Numbered from the stretch's first letter, positions 23,621 through 35,699 are shown. The stretch is 64,000 nucleotides of DNA from Polytrichum commune (GCA_950295325.1 OX485807.1:11065001-11129000); one strand, 5' to 3'. Made by a program: numbers and translations. The notes: generated from the letters alone by a model not told the origin.

Positions 23621-26220
23621 ATGGATGGAGCCGTAGTGGGCATAGTAGCAACAGAAGGCCCTATGCCATTAGCATGCGCGGGTCCTATGCCAATCGCATG
23701 CGCGGGTCCTGCGCCATTACCAGCAACAGAGGGTCCTGTGCCACTAGCCACGGCAGGTCCTGTGCCTTCATCAGCAACCGAAGATCATGTGCCGTATGTG
23801 GCGGAGGCATACGGGGAGCTTCCCTTGACACCATCGCAGGAGAAGAAGTTGGCGAAGAAGGTCCGCAATGTTAATACTACCACTAATAATAATAATAACA
23901 ATAATAATAATGACGCAGCAGCAGCAGCAGCAGCTGGCAACGATGCAATTCGGAGACAGAACTTCGAATGGAGCCATGGTGCTGTTCACTCACTTCTGGA
24001 CATCTATGAAGAAAAGTATTCTGCCCTACAGAGAGGAACCCTGCGTGGTCGCCATTGGCATGAGGTTGCTCAGCATGTCAGTGCACGGGATAATGGCACC
24101 AGATCTACCAAGACCAGCAAACAGTGTAAATTCAAGATCGAGAATTTGAAGAGACGCTACAAGGTCTTGGATTCGTCCCATCCCCCCCTTCTTCCATTTT
24201 GTTGTTCACGGTCAATTTCATGGTACCTAGGGTTTGTTGATGTCGATTGGATGGGTGGTGTTTGTGGATACTATGTGTGGAATTCCGAAAGTTCTCTTTG
24301 GAAGTGGGTGTGGAGTGAATATTGGATATATATGTTTTTATATGCTGCTGCTGCTCGTTGCCCCAACTTAGCTCTGTGTTGTAAAGAATTATTCCTTTAT
24401 GCAAAGTCAATTGTTTGAGAAGAACATTATTATTGATTTATTTTATATTTGTAACCATTTGACTCTGCATTTCGAAATAATTCATCAATATCAAAATTCT
24501 GAGTTGGATGGAGGCCTCTGAGCTTTTGAAGTTATCCAACTGCTTCCTCTTCGTATGAGGAAAAAAAATCTTCACATGCTATGTAACATATTGATCACTG
24601 TCTCCACTTAGCTCTGTGTTGTCAAAGATACTTCCTGTATGCAATATGAAATGTTTAAGAACCTTAAAAAAAAAAATTGCCTACTATGTGCAACCATTTG
24701 ACTTTCCGTTCAAAAATGTTGAAGTTCTGAGTTGGTTGGAGACCTCTGAGCTTTTGAAGTTTTCCTGTTGGGAGCTGATGAAGTTAGTGGGGATGTCGTG
24801 AAAGGTGGCTTCCTCCATGCAGATTGTTGTGGATGGCTCCTGCTTAAATTGCTTGCCCCCATTTGGCTATTACTGCACATGTGATTTGTTTCCTATTTCA
24901 TTGTAGATTGTGGTTGTGTCCTTTTGATTGCTTCGAATTGAGTATGTAACACTAAAAGCTTAGCATCAACCATCTCTCCTTATTCCTGATTTATAGTTTA
25001 CTCAGTACCTGTATTTGTAAAGTATTGTCAGATCCTCATTGCTTCTGAGGATATATTTCCTCCAGTGAGGAAGGCTGATGAGCTCTTGTTGATGTTTTGT
25101 AGATGGAGAAGGCACAGAGAACTGAGAACCCAACCACGCCAGGTACAGGCCGGTGGCCTTATTTTGATAGACTCGACAGCATGCTGGGATTTACTCCCAA
25201 GGGTGTGGGTGGAGGCCAAAGGGAATGTGCAGACACACTTTCAGGCTCGGACCCTCTATCATCACAAGAGGCAAACCCAAAAGTTAAGAGAGCATGCACA
25301 GAGCCAGCCCTTGAGTGTCAAGGAGAGAGTGAAATGCCTGCAGCCACCCCCATGGGTGAAGACAGGGACATATCACCGGATGTGGGAACAGGTGAACAAG
25401 ACGAAGGCGTGCCTCCAACAGCCCCTGGCGTTCGGAAGGACAGCAAAACAGATGCTAGTGAGGTCAATACTATGTTGAATGGACCTGCTACATCTGGAGG
25501 TAAAGGCCGGAGCAAGCTTCCAGTGAAGAGCCTTCTTTCAAATCCAGGCATAATGCTGGTAAGTGGGTCTCACGTAGTCCATCCAGTCCATTTTCTTGGT
25601 AAAGAATATATTGACGTGAAAAGTGATTTCTAAGTCTGTGTTGAACAAGTTTATAGAACATGCCTATCTAGGTATACTACATCCATAGAAGAACATTTGC
25701 CACCATTTGACTCTGCATCTTGTAAGAAATCATCATCTTGTTGAAATTCTGAGTTGGGTTGAGGCCTCTGGGCTTTTCAAGTGTGTCCAACTGCTCTTTC
25801 TCCCAGTGAGGAACACTCATTAGCTCTCAGTGCATGCGGATGATTGTTGATGGCAAAGACAAGTCTTTGCCAGAGTTCTTCTATGGACGAGCAAAATGTC
25901 AGGAATATTGATTTGATTCACATACGGATGTGGACTGCCTCAGGATGACTGCCCAGATTATTGCCTTCTTGCCTTTGATTTTCGCTTCAAACAATGTATG
26001 CTCTCTACAGGCCAACAGTATCACAGCATTTGCTGAAGTTTTTGCACGCATTGAACAAGCCAAGATGGAGATGCATAGGGATCTAGAGCGGCAACGCACA
26101 GAAGCTGATCTGAAACGGACACAAATGGTGCTAAATAATCAGCTTGAAATTGCAAAGCTGGTTGCAAGAAGTAGGAAAAGGAAGGGCCGCTCAACGCCAT
26201 CTTCTTCCGAGTCTGAATGA
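23621..26220 (+). CDS. Trihelix transcription factor, SIP1/ASIL clade, three exons
   Basis: A nuclear DNA-binding protein of the trihelix (Myb/SANT-like) family; the ASIL members of this clade bind GT-box elements and repress seed-maturation genes. Exons are 23621-24163, 25103-25558 and 26011-26220, all phase 0 with GT-AG borders, giving 402 residues. The N-terminus has degenerate Gly-Pro-Val/Met-Pro-Leu-Ala repeats (about residues 10-55), then Asn9 and Ala7 tracts. The trihelix begins EWSHGAVHSLLDIYEEKY (Trp near 117), continues LRGRHWHEVAQHV and SKQCKFKIENLKRRYK, and is completed in exon 2 by RWPYFDRLDSMLG (Trp near 199). Exon 3 holds the clade-typical C-terminal coiled coil FAEVFARIEQAKMEMHRDLE ending in a basic RSRKRKGR stretch. 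The start ATG has an ideal ACCATGG context. An in-frame ATG at 23537 would add 28 residues. No defect is visible. Confidence 0.87.
23640..23800 (+). repeat. Coding tandem repeat, GP(M/V)PLA units in the trihelix N-terminus
   Basis: About six degenerate units of 30-33 bp encode A-[TC]-[EA]-G-P-x-P-[LI]-[AP]. They differ by point changes and keep the frame, so this is an in-frame minisatellite within the first exon. Confidence 0.7.
23877..23936 (+). repeat. AAT and GCA trinucleotide tracts encoding Asn9 and Ala7
   Basis: AATAATAATAATAACAATAA-type sequence is followed by a GCAGCAGCAGCAGCA tract, both translated in the trihelix exon 1. Such tracts are length-variable low-complexity linkers. Confidence 0.85.
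24366..24775 (+). repeat. Two-copy tandem duplication (period about 240 bp) in intron 1 of the trihelix gene
   Basis: CTTAGCTCTGTGTTGT at 24366 recurs at about 24606, followed in both by TTCCT.TATGCAA, CAT/CCATTTGACT and TCTGAGTTGG.TGGAG.CCT, then CTGAGCTTTTGAAGTT. A third partial copy is in intron 2 (about 25690-25830). Confidence 0.7.
25690..25830 (+). repeat. Third copy of the trihelix-gene intronic repeat, in intron 2
   Basis: CACCATTTGACTCTGCATCT, then TGAAATTCTGAGTTGGGTTG and CTCTGGGCTTTTCAAG match the two intron 1 copies. It ends near CCAACTGCT, as does the first intron 1 copy. Confidence 0.65.
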
Positions 26221-28297
26221 GGGTATGCCTCATCCATGACATATCTGAATGTTTTGCTTCAAGTTAAGATCTCATCACTAATTTTGCAGTGCTTACAGAA
26301 CAACTCACATTCCTCAACGGTCAGATCGTTTTATTAATATCTGTGGTGGAAACTTGGTTTGGACTGTCTTAGTCTAGACCTTAACAAGTCTTAGAGTGCC
26401 TTGGAAGTTGGTATACTGGATTGATCACCTAGTCAATGCTGACTGGACTCATTTGGTTCTTATTACATTCTGGGGTAGTCTTCTTTTCTCAAGTATAGTG
26501 CGAGTTCCTGGCGAATCCTGAAGAACCTATGGACCATTAAGTTTGAAAGGGAAGAACAATGTCAATCCAATGACTCGTGGTTGCCTTTAAACAGGGTAAG
26601 CGCTTGAGGACTGTCTCTCTTGTCATCTTTGTGGTTGGCATCTAATGCCACACTAGGTATCAGTAAAAGTGAAGCACATATTAACCACTAATGCTTTCAA
26701 CAAAGTATCAGTGAGTGTTGATCTTGAAAGGAATTGCTGAAACTTACTTTTGGAGCTGTGCACTTTGAATTTTCTGTTCAGGTCGGATATTATGGACATG
26801 GACCTGAGCTTTGCCATATGAGGCAGTCAAGATCAGCAATTGTTCGGGGACTTGATGCACTGAACACAGTAGCAGTATATATTTTAGGGCAGTACGTCAT
26901 TCTTTGGTACCGTATGCAGAATCACAATGGTGGCTTTCAAAGTGGGTGAACAAAGAAAGACAACAGTTAGAAGGGGATGAGAGTTGAGGTGCATTATTTC
27001 AGTGCATACTAATGATGATGAGCATCAAGTTTATGGGCAATGGTGAAGACTCTTGTCCGTTGTAGTTTTGAGAACCCGTTTCTAGGCAGTACCACTTGGA
27101 GGAGCTTATTAGGATCCTAAGCGACTTCCAGAGATTGCTCCACTTCCCTGCCAACGAGTACAAAGGCGTAAGGAAAGCCAACATTAAATACCATTATGAG
27201 TTGGGAATCAACGACAAGCTTTGGAACCCACACACAGATGTCAAAATCAGCAAGATGGGTGACACATCAATATCTCATGCACATACAGCATAGTTGAAGT
27301 ATCCTCCATATATTCCGTTCAACTCTACTGTGGCTTTGTACATAATCTCACCTTCTGTATACAACCTGGCTTTCTTCCAGCCATAAATGCCACTTCCATA
27401 TATGCTCTTTGCATGTGGAATTAGGGATTAATGAGATACCCATACTTGTTGTCTGGCAAACAGTTTCTACGTGATGGTTATGATATCATGACTATAGCCA
27501 CATAGATCAGCTAATTTCCTGCTAGTGCTGCGTCCCCTCTTCTGAACTATTTGTTCAATTTGTAGAGTTAACTTACAAAACTGTATTGATTCCTACCAGT
27601 TTACTTGGTCTGCAGTGGCTTCCAGTGTTACTTGTACTGCTCTGTCACACCAATCCGTTTGTCACTGCTATGACTGAAATCTGGAGGACATGGTTTTCTG
27701 ATGGTGTTTTGATCTGCTTGCCCTTGTAAGCCAATTTAAAGTCAATGCTTGGTAAGCCAAAATTGGGTCCTGATGGGAAGAAGAATTTGAGCTGCAGAAT
27801 GGTCATGCAGCAACTTCGATGTGAAGGTATGTGCAATGTCAGTTCAAGTTTCCTGAATTGACAAGTATAGGCGTATACCCTGCATATTTTATATCTATGT
27901 TACCACTGAAAATGTGATTGAATGATTAATCCTACTGATGTGATTTCTGATGGATTCAGGAACCTGCCAAGAAGTTAGGCGTCTCTGAGGTGGAATTGGT
28001 AGATTTCTTCCCCTGCCTTTCCATTGCTTGGAGACACGAGCTTGCCATGGATAGTTGAACTATGCAAAGGGCTGAAGTAAATATTGTAATGTGACAAGTG
28101 GACTCCAAATTAATGAATTCTCGCAACCAACATGGCAGCGGTTACAAGGAAAGAACTTTCCCCATCATGGCTGTCCTTCTGATTTGAACCTACAGTGCCC
28201 AAATAATGTGACGTCCTTAGCTTGACCAGGTACAAGTACCACTTGAAGAGAATATTACATGGATCAAGGTAGACATGTGTTATTTGGAGACTTATCT
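26221..28297 (+). other. 3' flank of the trihelix gene with two exon-like stretches of unknown nature
   Basis: Two frames look somewhat protein-like. One is 26782-26949, after a TTTTCTGTTCAG acceptor-like site. The other is about 27090-27293, after TTCTAGGCAG, open for about 68 codons to a TAG. A third short stretch at 27750-27830 ends in a donor-like AAGGTATGTG and is followed by an acceptor-like TTCAGGAACC at about 27960, but the phases do not join cleanly. I do not recognise any product. They could be a separate small gene, alternative 3' exons or relics. Confidence 0.2.
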
Positions 28298-28690
28298 CTC
28301 TGCACCCACTTCTTTGTGGGATATAAAACATGCAATTGATTCGAGATGATTAGCAAATCCAAATCGTGCCCATAGCCATTTCCCTCGTGATTGTTGGAGC
28401 TCGTATGAATATCTTTATTCATAATCAAAGCAAAGATTCTCATGCTCATTGAATGGTCATATATGTCCCCCCCCCCCAATCATGTTGACTGATGATCTTC
28501 GAATGGTTTCACATAGATCAATCTCTTATGAACACATATCTTTTTGATGTTTGTTCTCGAACCCGTACCCATCCACATGTCACTCTAATATAGGTGTCTG
28601 TATGATTGCTATGTTGGAATTAGACATGTTTACCTTCTACGATCCACTCCCTAATCTCAGTGTCTGGGCCTGGTAATTACCAATCACTGT
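28298..28690 (+). repeat. Dispersed repeat family R1, copy 2
   Basis: Shares the TCTGCACCCACTT start, GAGATGATTAGCAAATCC, TGTTGGAGCTCGTATGA, CATTGAATGGT, CAATCATGTTGACT and (less exactly) the GTGTC.. AT.AGGTGT blocks with the copies at 22678, 44525 and 57145. It contains an 11-base C run. Confidence 0.55.
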
Positions 28691-28699
28691 AAATTGGTT

Positions 28700-31036
28700 C
28701 TATTATGTACATGACTGTACCTCATGTAGATAAATAGATAATTGAATCAAGGCGGCACAGAAATTGAGGGTGACATATTTTGACCATATCTAAGTTATAT
28801 CAGATACCCATGAGGTGTTATATGCTGTATGTTGGGAATGGTCCCACTTGCACATCGAAGCGATAACAATCCATGTAGTTGACGTGCACTTGCTGACCAC
28901 CTGTAAGTCCCCACCTTTACCAAGTCATAGTTTCCTTTCTATACAAAATAGGCATGAAGCAAACTGGCAACCGTTTTATGCAATCAGAGGTGCTAACCAA
29001 TGTTGCACACTGTAACATTATTCAGCTTCTATCAGCTGTTCCATTCTGATAATATTCAATATAAGTGCTTCACTTGGATCTCACTCATTGAATCTACTTA
29101 TTGACAAGCATCCGTACAGTACAATTTTAGCACCTTGTATGACATATTCCTAGCCCCATCTAATATGGTCACTTAGTTGAATAATGTTATGTGGTCAAGT
29201 ATTTTTTTTAAATTTCCTAACTATGTATACGGGTAAGGTTGAGGCATCTATAACTAATAAAATAAGAGAATTTGCATATGTTTAGGAGGAGTAATAGCAA
29301 GAAGAGAAACAAATTCTAAGGAGAATGCAATTGTTTAAAAAAAATCATGAATATGGAAATTGTTACATATTCTGAAGCATAAATTTTAGGAGTACACATA
29401 GTTGATCTATAGGTTAACCTATAAATGCTCATCTCAATGCTACTTCTAGGCTACGATAATTTCAAAACTCTTATGAGGGTAATCAATCACAAGCGGCCAC
29501 CACATAAACTTTAACTTTGTTTGCCTAAAAAAATTAGATCTCATCTATATTGGCATTACATGACCTTAGTGAGTGTTAAATGAACACGGTCGACTATAGA
29601 TGCCTTGACCTTAGGTGCTTATACATAACCCACTCTGCAAATTTTTAATACCCATAACCCAATCGGAATTGGATCCTCATAGCCATTGCAATAACCTACC
29701 CTCTTAAAACAAAAATTGTGATGATGGATGAAGATCATATCCAAACTAGGGTATGTCTAGTGGGCTCAGATAATACGTAGTAGGGTTTGTGTTTGGGCAA
29801 AAGTAAAAACCCTAATCACCATCTTCATTGCACTTTAGTTTCTTGTCATTTCTTTTTGTCTTGCCTTCATGTCTTGTTGTTGTTGTAGAAAGGTGGGTGT
29901 TAAGACCCACCACTCTATAGCCGCCTCAAGAGCTTATTACAATCACTGAGCCACCATAGGCCTATGCAACCATGGAGAAGTTATGCAAGCCATAGTTTTC
30001 AATGTAATTACTATAAGCATAATTAAGGCAAATTTATTCTTACTAGAGTCATCCTTCAATTAAACCGGAGTTTTGTTCGGGAGTTGGTTGTTTTGCATAC
30101 GACACTTACCATGTTTGGTAAGTCTATGGTGGACACTTAGAGTCAGTGTGGATGTTTGAACAAAGAACTATCTATATCAATCTATCTATATCAATCTATC
30201 TATATCAATCTATTGGAGGGTCAAACTCATGTTAGTACCTCTTGACATGCTAAATCAAGTTTGGCACGCAATGAACCAATATAGAATGTTCTCCGTTGAA
30301 ATCTCCCCAACAACTCCAAGCATGCACCGAAACTTACTAAACATGGAAAGTATAGTATGTAAAACAACCAACTCTTGACCAACAAACTTCATTTGACTAT
30401 CAAATGATAACTCTATTGCCATTCGGCTTCCACAATGAGAGAATATATATAATTCAACCAATAATAATAAGAATCATAACTCCCCCTTAAACTTGCACAT
30501 AAACTTGCACATAAACATGTAGTGCACTTCAAAAAATCGACATTATATAACATTACTACTCAACTACACGATGGTCTCCTTCTAAAGAAAGAGGTTGCAA
30601 TTAAAATACTTTGACAATTTATAGTTGCTTGTTGAAAAGTTCACAGGTTGTAGCCTAAATGCTCCCCTTAAACACGGATCATAGATTTACAGGAGAATTA
30701 TGCTCATGTGATACCTGATGCCATAGAGCGCAACCAAGAAGTTGTGTAATGTTATGAATAGAATTTGTTGTCCATGAATTATTCAAGTTTTTGTATTTTG
30801 CATTAGCACACTTCATATCACAATTGAATTGAAATTCACAAATTCATATCAACTTACGTCCATGGTTTCCTTGGTTTGGGAATTCACATGATAATCAAAG
30901 GACAGTGGATGTCTAGAATTCTCCATTTTGACCAAGTCATGGTTTGCTTTATACAGAATAGGCATGAGAACTGGCAATCCTATTAATTTTTCAAATTTTG
31001 GATGCAAAACAAATAAACTTTGCTTGGTTAAAATAA
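28700..31036. other. AT-rich intergenic region with one short minisatellite
   Basis: No gene is seen. At 30168-30209 a 14-bp unit ATCTATCTATATCA is repeated three times. A block near 28915-28980 (ACCAAGTCATAG, ATACAAAATAGGCATGA, CTGGCAA) recurs in diverged form at 30930-30985, so the region holds old dispersed repeats. Confidence 0.5.
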
Positions 31037-31190
31037 ATAACATTACTAAGCAGTGTGTGTTCGTTCTTTGTGCCCTGAGAATATAACCATGGGAATGCAC
31101 AAGCCTTGGATAAGGAGACTCATACTTAGATTGAGCTCTCAACATCCCATGGTTATATTCTTAGGGCCCACAGTAGTTAAGTAATGTTAT
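31037..31190. repeat. Foldback (MITE-like) sequence, single copy seen
   Basis: The left arm has ATAACATTACT, CCCTGAGAATATAACCATGG. The right arm (31145-31190) reads TCCCATGGTTATATTCTTAG and AGTAATGTTAT, the inverted form. The loop is about 60 bp. Both arms contain small indels. No target duplication could be fixed. Confidence 0.5.
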
Positions 31191-32324
31191 GTTATGATGT
31201 GATCATAGGTTTTATAATCACATTGAAATGTGTTCCATGAGTTCTTGTCCAATATAGTACATGTTCACCACCTGCAAGGAAAAAAGCAATAGCTTTGTAA
31301 AGATTACTTAAAGGCCGCAAGGAAGAACGGGCTCGCATTCATGTCGGAGTAGACCGAACATCGATGTTTCTATTAGTTTATTATACTCAAAGGCACCGTC
31401 CTAGACTAAAGAACATGCAACAACTTACATTCGTGATTGCTTTTCATTTGGAGATTCAACAATTATCAAAGAATGATCATTGCAGGCTGCAGTTTTAGCT
31501 CTTGAAAGAGGGAGTATATATTTAGACCCATGTTCATCTAGTATTGTCCTTTCTTTCTTTTTAATCATTTAGGTGTCTCTAAAGAGGATGCCATAGTTAT
31601 TGATACTAGTAGGGTATGGGTAATTGACGGTATTTTGTTTTCAATATCATTTGTGTTTATATACTAGGTGAGGAATTTCATGCCTAGGCAAAATCGTCAT
31701 AGCATCAATATGGTTTAGAATGGTATCGACCCGTAGAATAACTTAGGCTCACAAAGATTCTCTCACCTTGACATACCTACACAATATCAAAATTTGACTA
31801 GTATTATAATTTTGATACCCATATTTCATTATTGATGTTGGTTATTTGATACCGTGCATTCATCTATATACTAGACCAATGGTGATTCAGACCTAAGGCA
31901 TGTGTGTGAAAGTAACAATTTATACTTCCAAACATATCATCTCATATCTTAAGGCGGTTTCCATGGTTAAGGTGATCTATATACAAGAAGTGTGGTGGTA
32001 TTGTGGACAATTCCAACTTCCATAGACATTTATGACCATTAGATTGGCTCAGGACTTGTGTCACCAAATTACAAGGATTCTCATTTCAAGTATTGATCGG
32101 AGTTGAGGTCATGCAAAAGTTGTAAGACTCCAAGTGAAGATTTAGTTTCTCTTTAAAGAACAAGAGGGCCCTCCCAACCTTTATGTAAGCTCGCTACACC
32201 GATTACGGTATTTAGTGTCACATACATTAATTTCGAAGGGCCTAAAATAGATGCCTACATATCTCAAAGTGTCACGTCCGCTAATTATCAACATAAGCAA
32301 CTTCGATAAGTAAAAACATATTCA
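31191..32324. other. Intergenic, nothing recognised
   Basis: No open frame of interest, no arrays and no inverted repeats were found in this stretch. Confidence 0.4.
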
Positions 32325-32560
32325 CATTATGACATTTAGCGTAGCACATTGGGATACTTGACAAGATGCTTTTGTGTTTTAGTATGCAAAGGGAAGTTAT
32401 TATTGAGCACACTAATGGCAAGTGTTATGTGTTTACATTTTAGTGTGCTAGAGGAAGATAATCTTGAGCATTTTGATACCAAATGTTATTTTGGTGCACT
32501 TTTAGTCACATTGTAGACCATCGTGTTGTAACACATGCATAGACCTCATCACACTATTGA
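32325..32560 (+). repeat. Dispersed repeat family R2, copy 1
   Basis: Blocks ACATTTAGCG.AGCACATTGGGAT, TTTTAGTATGCAA.GGGA and CTAATGGCAAGTGTTATGTGT are shared, in the same order and orientation, with 61945-62175, just upstream of the Tc1-like transposase relic. Confidence 0.55.
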
Positions 32561-32899
32561 ACATAGTCATGCTAAGATATTTGTAAGGGCACTTGACATG
32601 ACATTAAAGATAAAGTTGTTGGTCATTAGTGTAACCTATGCATACGCCTCAAAATAGGGTAAGTGACACTATTACACATGTGACACTACATAGTCCAATC
32701 TCATTGTAGCATGTGTCCTTTTGATGTCCATTTTTAGCTACACACCACTTAGTCTCATGTAGGTGTGCAAATAAGAAGAGTAACGTGTGGTATGAGACTT
32801 AATTGATGGCCCCTCTAGAAACACACCCTCCTTACAATGACTTCCTCTTTGGCCTTCTTTTCCATGTCTCATTTCCCCATTGGTCCCAACTCATTAGTT

Positions 32900-33210
32900 T
32901 TTGAGTTTTTTTTTTTTTTTGGGGGGGGGGGGGAGGGGTGGCCTCCTCAAACCACAAATGACCCTTGTAACCTCCATAACGTTCCATGCTTACACGAGGC
33001 TCTGCGGAACTTGTTGCGCATGGTTACATCAGCTACCAAGGTTACAAGTTACCAAGTATTCTAGTGCCACGTTACACAATCCCTCGTTTATATTTGGTTA
33101 CATGGTCCCCAATAGTTACATGAAACCCCATGGTTACACCATCTGCAATTACGTCCTTTCAAGGGTTAAGGTTCGAGCACGGTTACAGTTATGCATCTCG
33201 GTTCAAACTC
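32900..33210 (+). repeat. Left long terminal inverted repeat of the Mutator-like element
   Basis: Pairs with 38850-39170 in inverted orientation, by eye clearly similar over about 300 bp with small indels. It contains many GGTTAC motifs and a reading frame (32901-33443) whose translation resembles that of the other end. Confidence 0.7.
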
Positions 33211-33460
33211 AGACGGTGCCCCCAACTGTAACCATCACAACCATAAACAACATGGATGGTGCAACCCTTACAACAATCATTCTCAATGCATCCCCACCAC
33301 TTGGTAGAACGGTGACGTTGATGACCAATTTACATGGACAATACCTCCTAATAGTGGACCATGTAACCCAAGAGAGGGGAAAAAAATTAAAAAATATATA
33401 TAAACTCCAAATCGAAGCAAAGCGCGCTACCTTCCAAGTTTAGTTCATAACACAAACTGA

Positions 33461-33834
33461 GGGCCGGTTTACACTACGGTGGAGAAGGCCTCCGGTCGGT
33501 CAAGAATGCTTGGCCAAGACATGGTTATATGAGGCAAATGGTGGATGTGCCGGAGAAGAATTAAAGGAAATAAAATATTTTTATTGAGTTGGGCTTCTCC
33601 GGCCTCTTGAGGCCGGACAAGAAACTCCTCCTCCGGAGAAGCCCAACTCCCAAAAGTGCCGCCATGTAGGCGGCCATGTCATTTTATCATCCATGAGAAA
33701 AGTTCACCACCATTGTTTTCTTCACCTAGTGTAAACACCCACCGGTCAAGAGTTGCATTTTCGACCAATCGCAATTGAGAAACGCCCTTTTTTTCATGAC
33801 CGGTGGACTTCTCCACCGTAGTGTAAACCGGCCC
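33461..33834. mobile_element. Harbinger/Tourist-type MITE nested in the Mutator-like element
   Basis: The terminal inverted repeats are perfect for about 27 bp, beginning GGGCCGGTTTACACTACGGT, with TGA at both flanks (33458-33460 and 33835-33837). The start GGGCC followed by TT.ACAC resembles the 3.57 kb Harbinger at 39266. Length is 374 bp with no coding. A second internal hairpin lies at 33586-33649. Confidence 0.85.
33586..33649. other. Internal 17-bp-arm hairpin inside the MITE
   Basis: GAGTTGGGCTTCTCCGG (33586-33602) pairs perfectly with CCGGAGAAGCCCAACTC (33633-33649), and a short GCCTC/GAGGC stem sits in the loop. It gives the MITE a compound fold. Confidence 0.8.
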
Positions 33835-34960
33835 TGAGTCCATGGTTACTTAGCAATTCGCCATGCCAAATTACCCGCCTCATGTCCTAGCGGTTGGCCT
33901 TGTCAAGGTTTTGTATTTATGTTCATTGGTTACAATTGGGAATCATACAACCTTGTAGGACAACAATATGCTTGTAGGGTAAAGGGACTTGTCACCATTT
34001 GATGACAACTCACTATGTGGTTTGATCATAAGTTTTGTACTACATATGAAGCTTGGACTTTCTACGACAAGGTGGGTATCCCCTCCCTTGTTTACTGGTT
34101 ACAAAGCTCACAAACATTTTAAATGTATGGCATTGTCATTGTGGTCACAAATTCACAAGTTGCAGTCACATTTTGTAGAAAATCTTACTCTTTACATTAT
34201 CAATTGTGTCAAGACATAGTAACCACTATGAATGTACCACATTCTTCCCATTATGCCTTCCCTTCCTTCTTTGGTATCCCATCCCCTCATTCTTCATGGT
34301 TATGATCATAGCAATGACTTCTTCTTGTGGTCAAAATATCATGGGTTATTGTTATAACGTGAGCATGGTTACTTTGTATATTTGTAACCAATAAGCAGTT
34401 GAGGACTATTGCAATGGAATGCAATACTCGTTATGGGTCTTGGTCTTCACATTGTCAAATGTGTCAAAATTCTTTACCTTTACAACTAATGAACCGCTTC
34501 ACAAAGATTTGCGTTCCTTGTTCCAATCATATAGTTGTAACCAATATGGATGTGCTACATTATTCCCATCTTCTTAGTCTTCTTGGTTACAATGCTAGCA
34601 ATGATTTCATTGCTATACAACTATCATTGTGGACATACTTTCATTTCCTATGGTTACAATCTGAGGATGATAACTTCATGTACTTATAACCAATAAGCAT
34701 TCCCATCTACCATCTTTTTTTTTGGTATCCCATCCCCTCCATCTCTTCAATTGCATAACATTGTCATAGTGTTCACAAGTTTATGGACTCTAGTTGAAAT
34801 GTGTGCATGATTATATAATGTTCATGTATCCAATATGCAAGTATGTGAAACCAATGTGGGGGCAATATTTGTCTTGAATTTTGGTCTTCATATTGTTGAT
34901 TGTGTTAGAACTCCCCACCTATAAAGATAATGTATATGAAGTGCATTTCCTTAAAAAACA

Positions 34961-35371
34961 TTGCATACCTCTTCTCATCCCTATTGTTGTGACCAATACG
35001 TAGGTCTCCCTGGGATGTTGGAGTGGAGCATGCAAGGGATGACATCTTCTCTGTGGGTGGTTACAAAAGAGATGTTGGGTTTGAAGGGATTTGTGTTTGC
35101 TTGGGCCAGGGAGTCCATGTTGCCAGAGGAATGGCACACGCAGGTAGAAACACAATTCTCAATCGTTCCTTCGCCCAACAAGGCATGGTGGCAAGAATAT
35201 CTCACATGGATCGAGACAACCCGGTCTAGAGCCATGCAACAGTGGGTTACAAAGGACCCTCAAAGTTTTGTAAGGTTGTGGTGCCAAACTACAAATGTCC
35301 CAAAAAATCACCCCAACCAAATAGGAATTTGGAAATGGTTACAATTCATGGAGGACCTTGACATGGGCTAG
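34961..35371 (+). CDS. Unrecognised Trp-rich open frame inside the Mutator-like element
   Basis: 136 codons starting at an ATG, with segments such as GFVFAWARES, AWWQEYLTWIETT and IGIWKWLQFM. It is the most gene-like plus-strand frame inside the element and points the opposite way to the transposase relic. It may be a second element ORF, an exon of a captured gene, or chance. No family recognised. Confidence 0.3.
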   Translation: MHTSSHPYCCDQYVGLPGMLEWSMQGMTSSLWVVTKEMLGLKGFVFAWARESMLPEEWHTQVETQFSIVPSPNKAWWQEYLTWIETTRSRAMQQWVTKDPQSFVRLWCQTTNVPKNHPNQIGIWKWLQFMEDLDMG

Positions 35372-35699
35372 GTCATCTATGTACATTGTAAGCTTCTTCC
35401 AATTGTTTTTCCTTTTCATTACATTGACGTAACCATATTCTTTGGATAAAGACATACTCTAACCATGTCATGTAACCACATTTTGTAATGCACATAACCA
35501 CAACCAAACATGGTTTAAAACATCAGCACAAGGTTTGTAACATTTGCCCATGTTTTCCATATATGTTGTAACTATGGTGACAATCACCTACTATTGAGGA
35601 AATCCCTTTTCCGTTTCAAGTTCATTCTCATGTTATCTTCATTGCCCACAAACTCTGGTATGTGCTAACTTGGATGTAGCAATCATGCATCCAATTCAC

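Noticed and set aside
23771-23989. Minus-strand Cys/Ile-rich frame
   Set aside because: Reverse complement of the AAT and GCA tracts in the trihelix exon.
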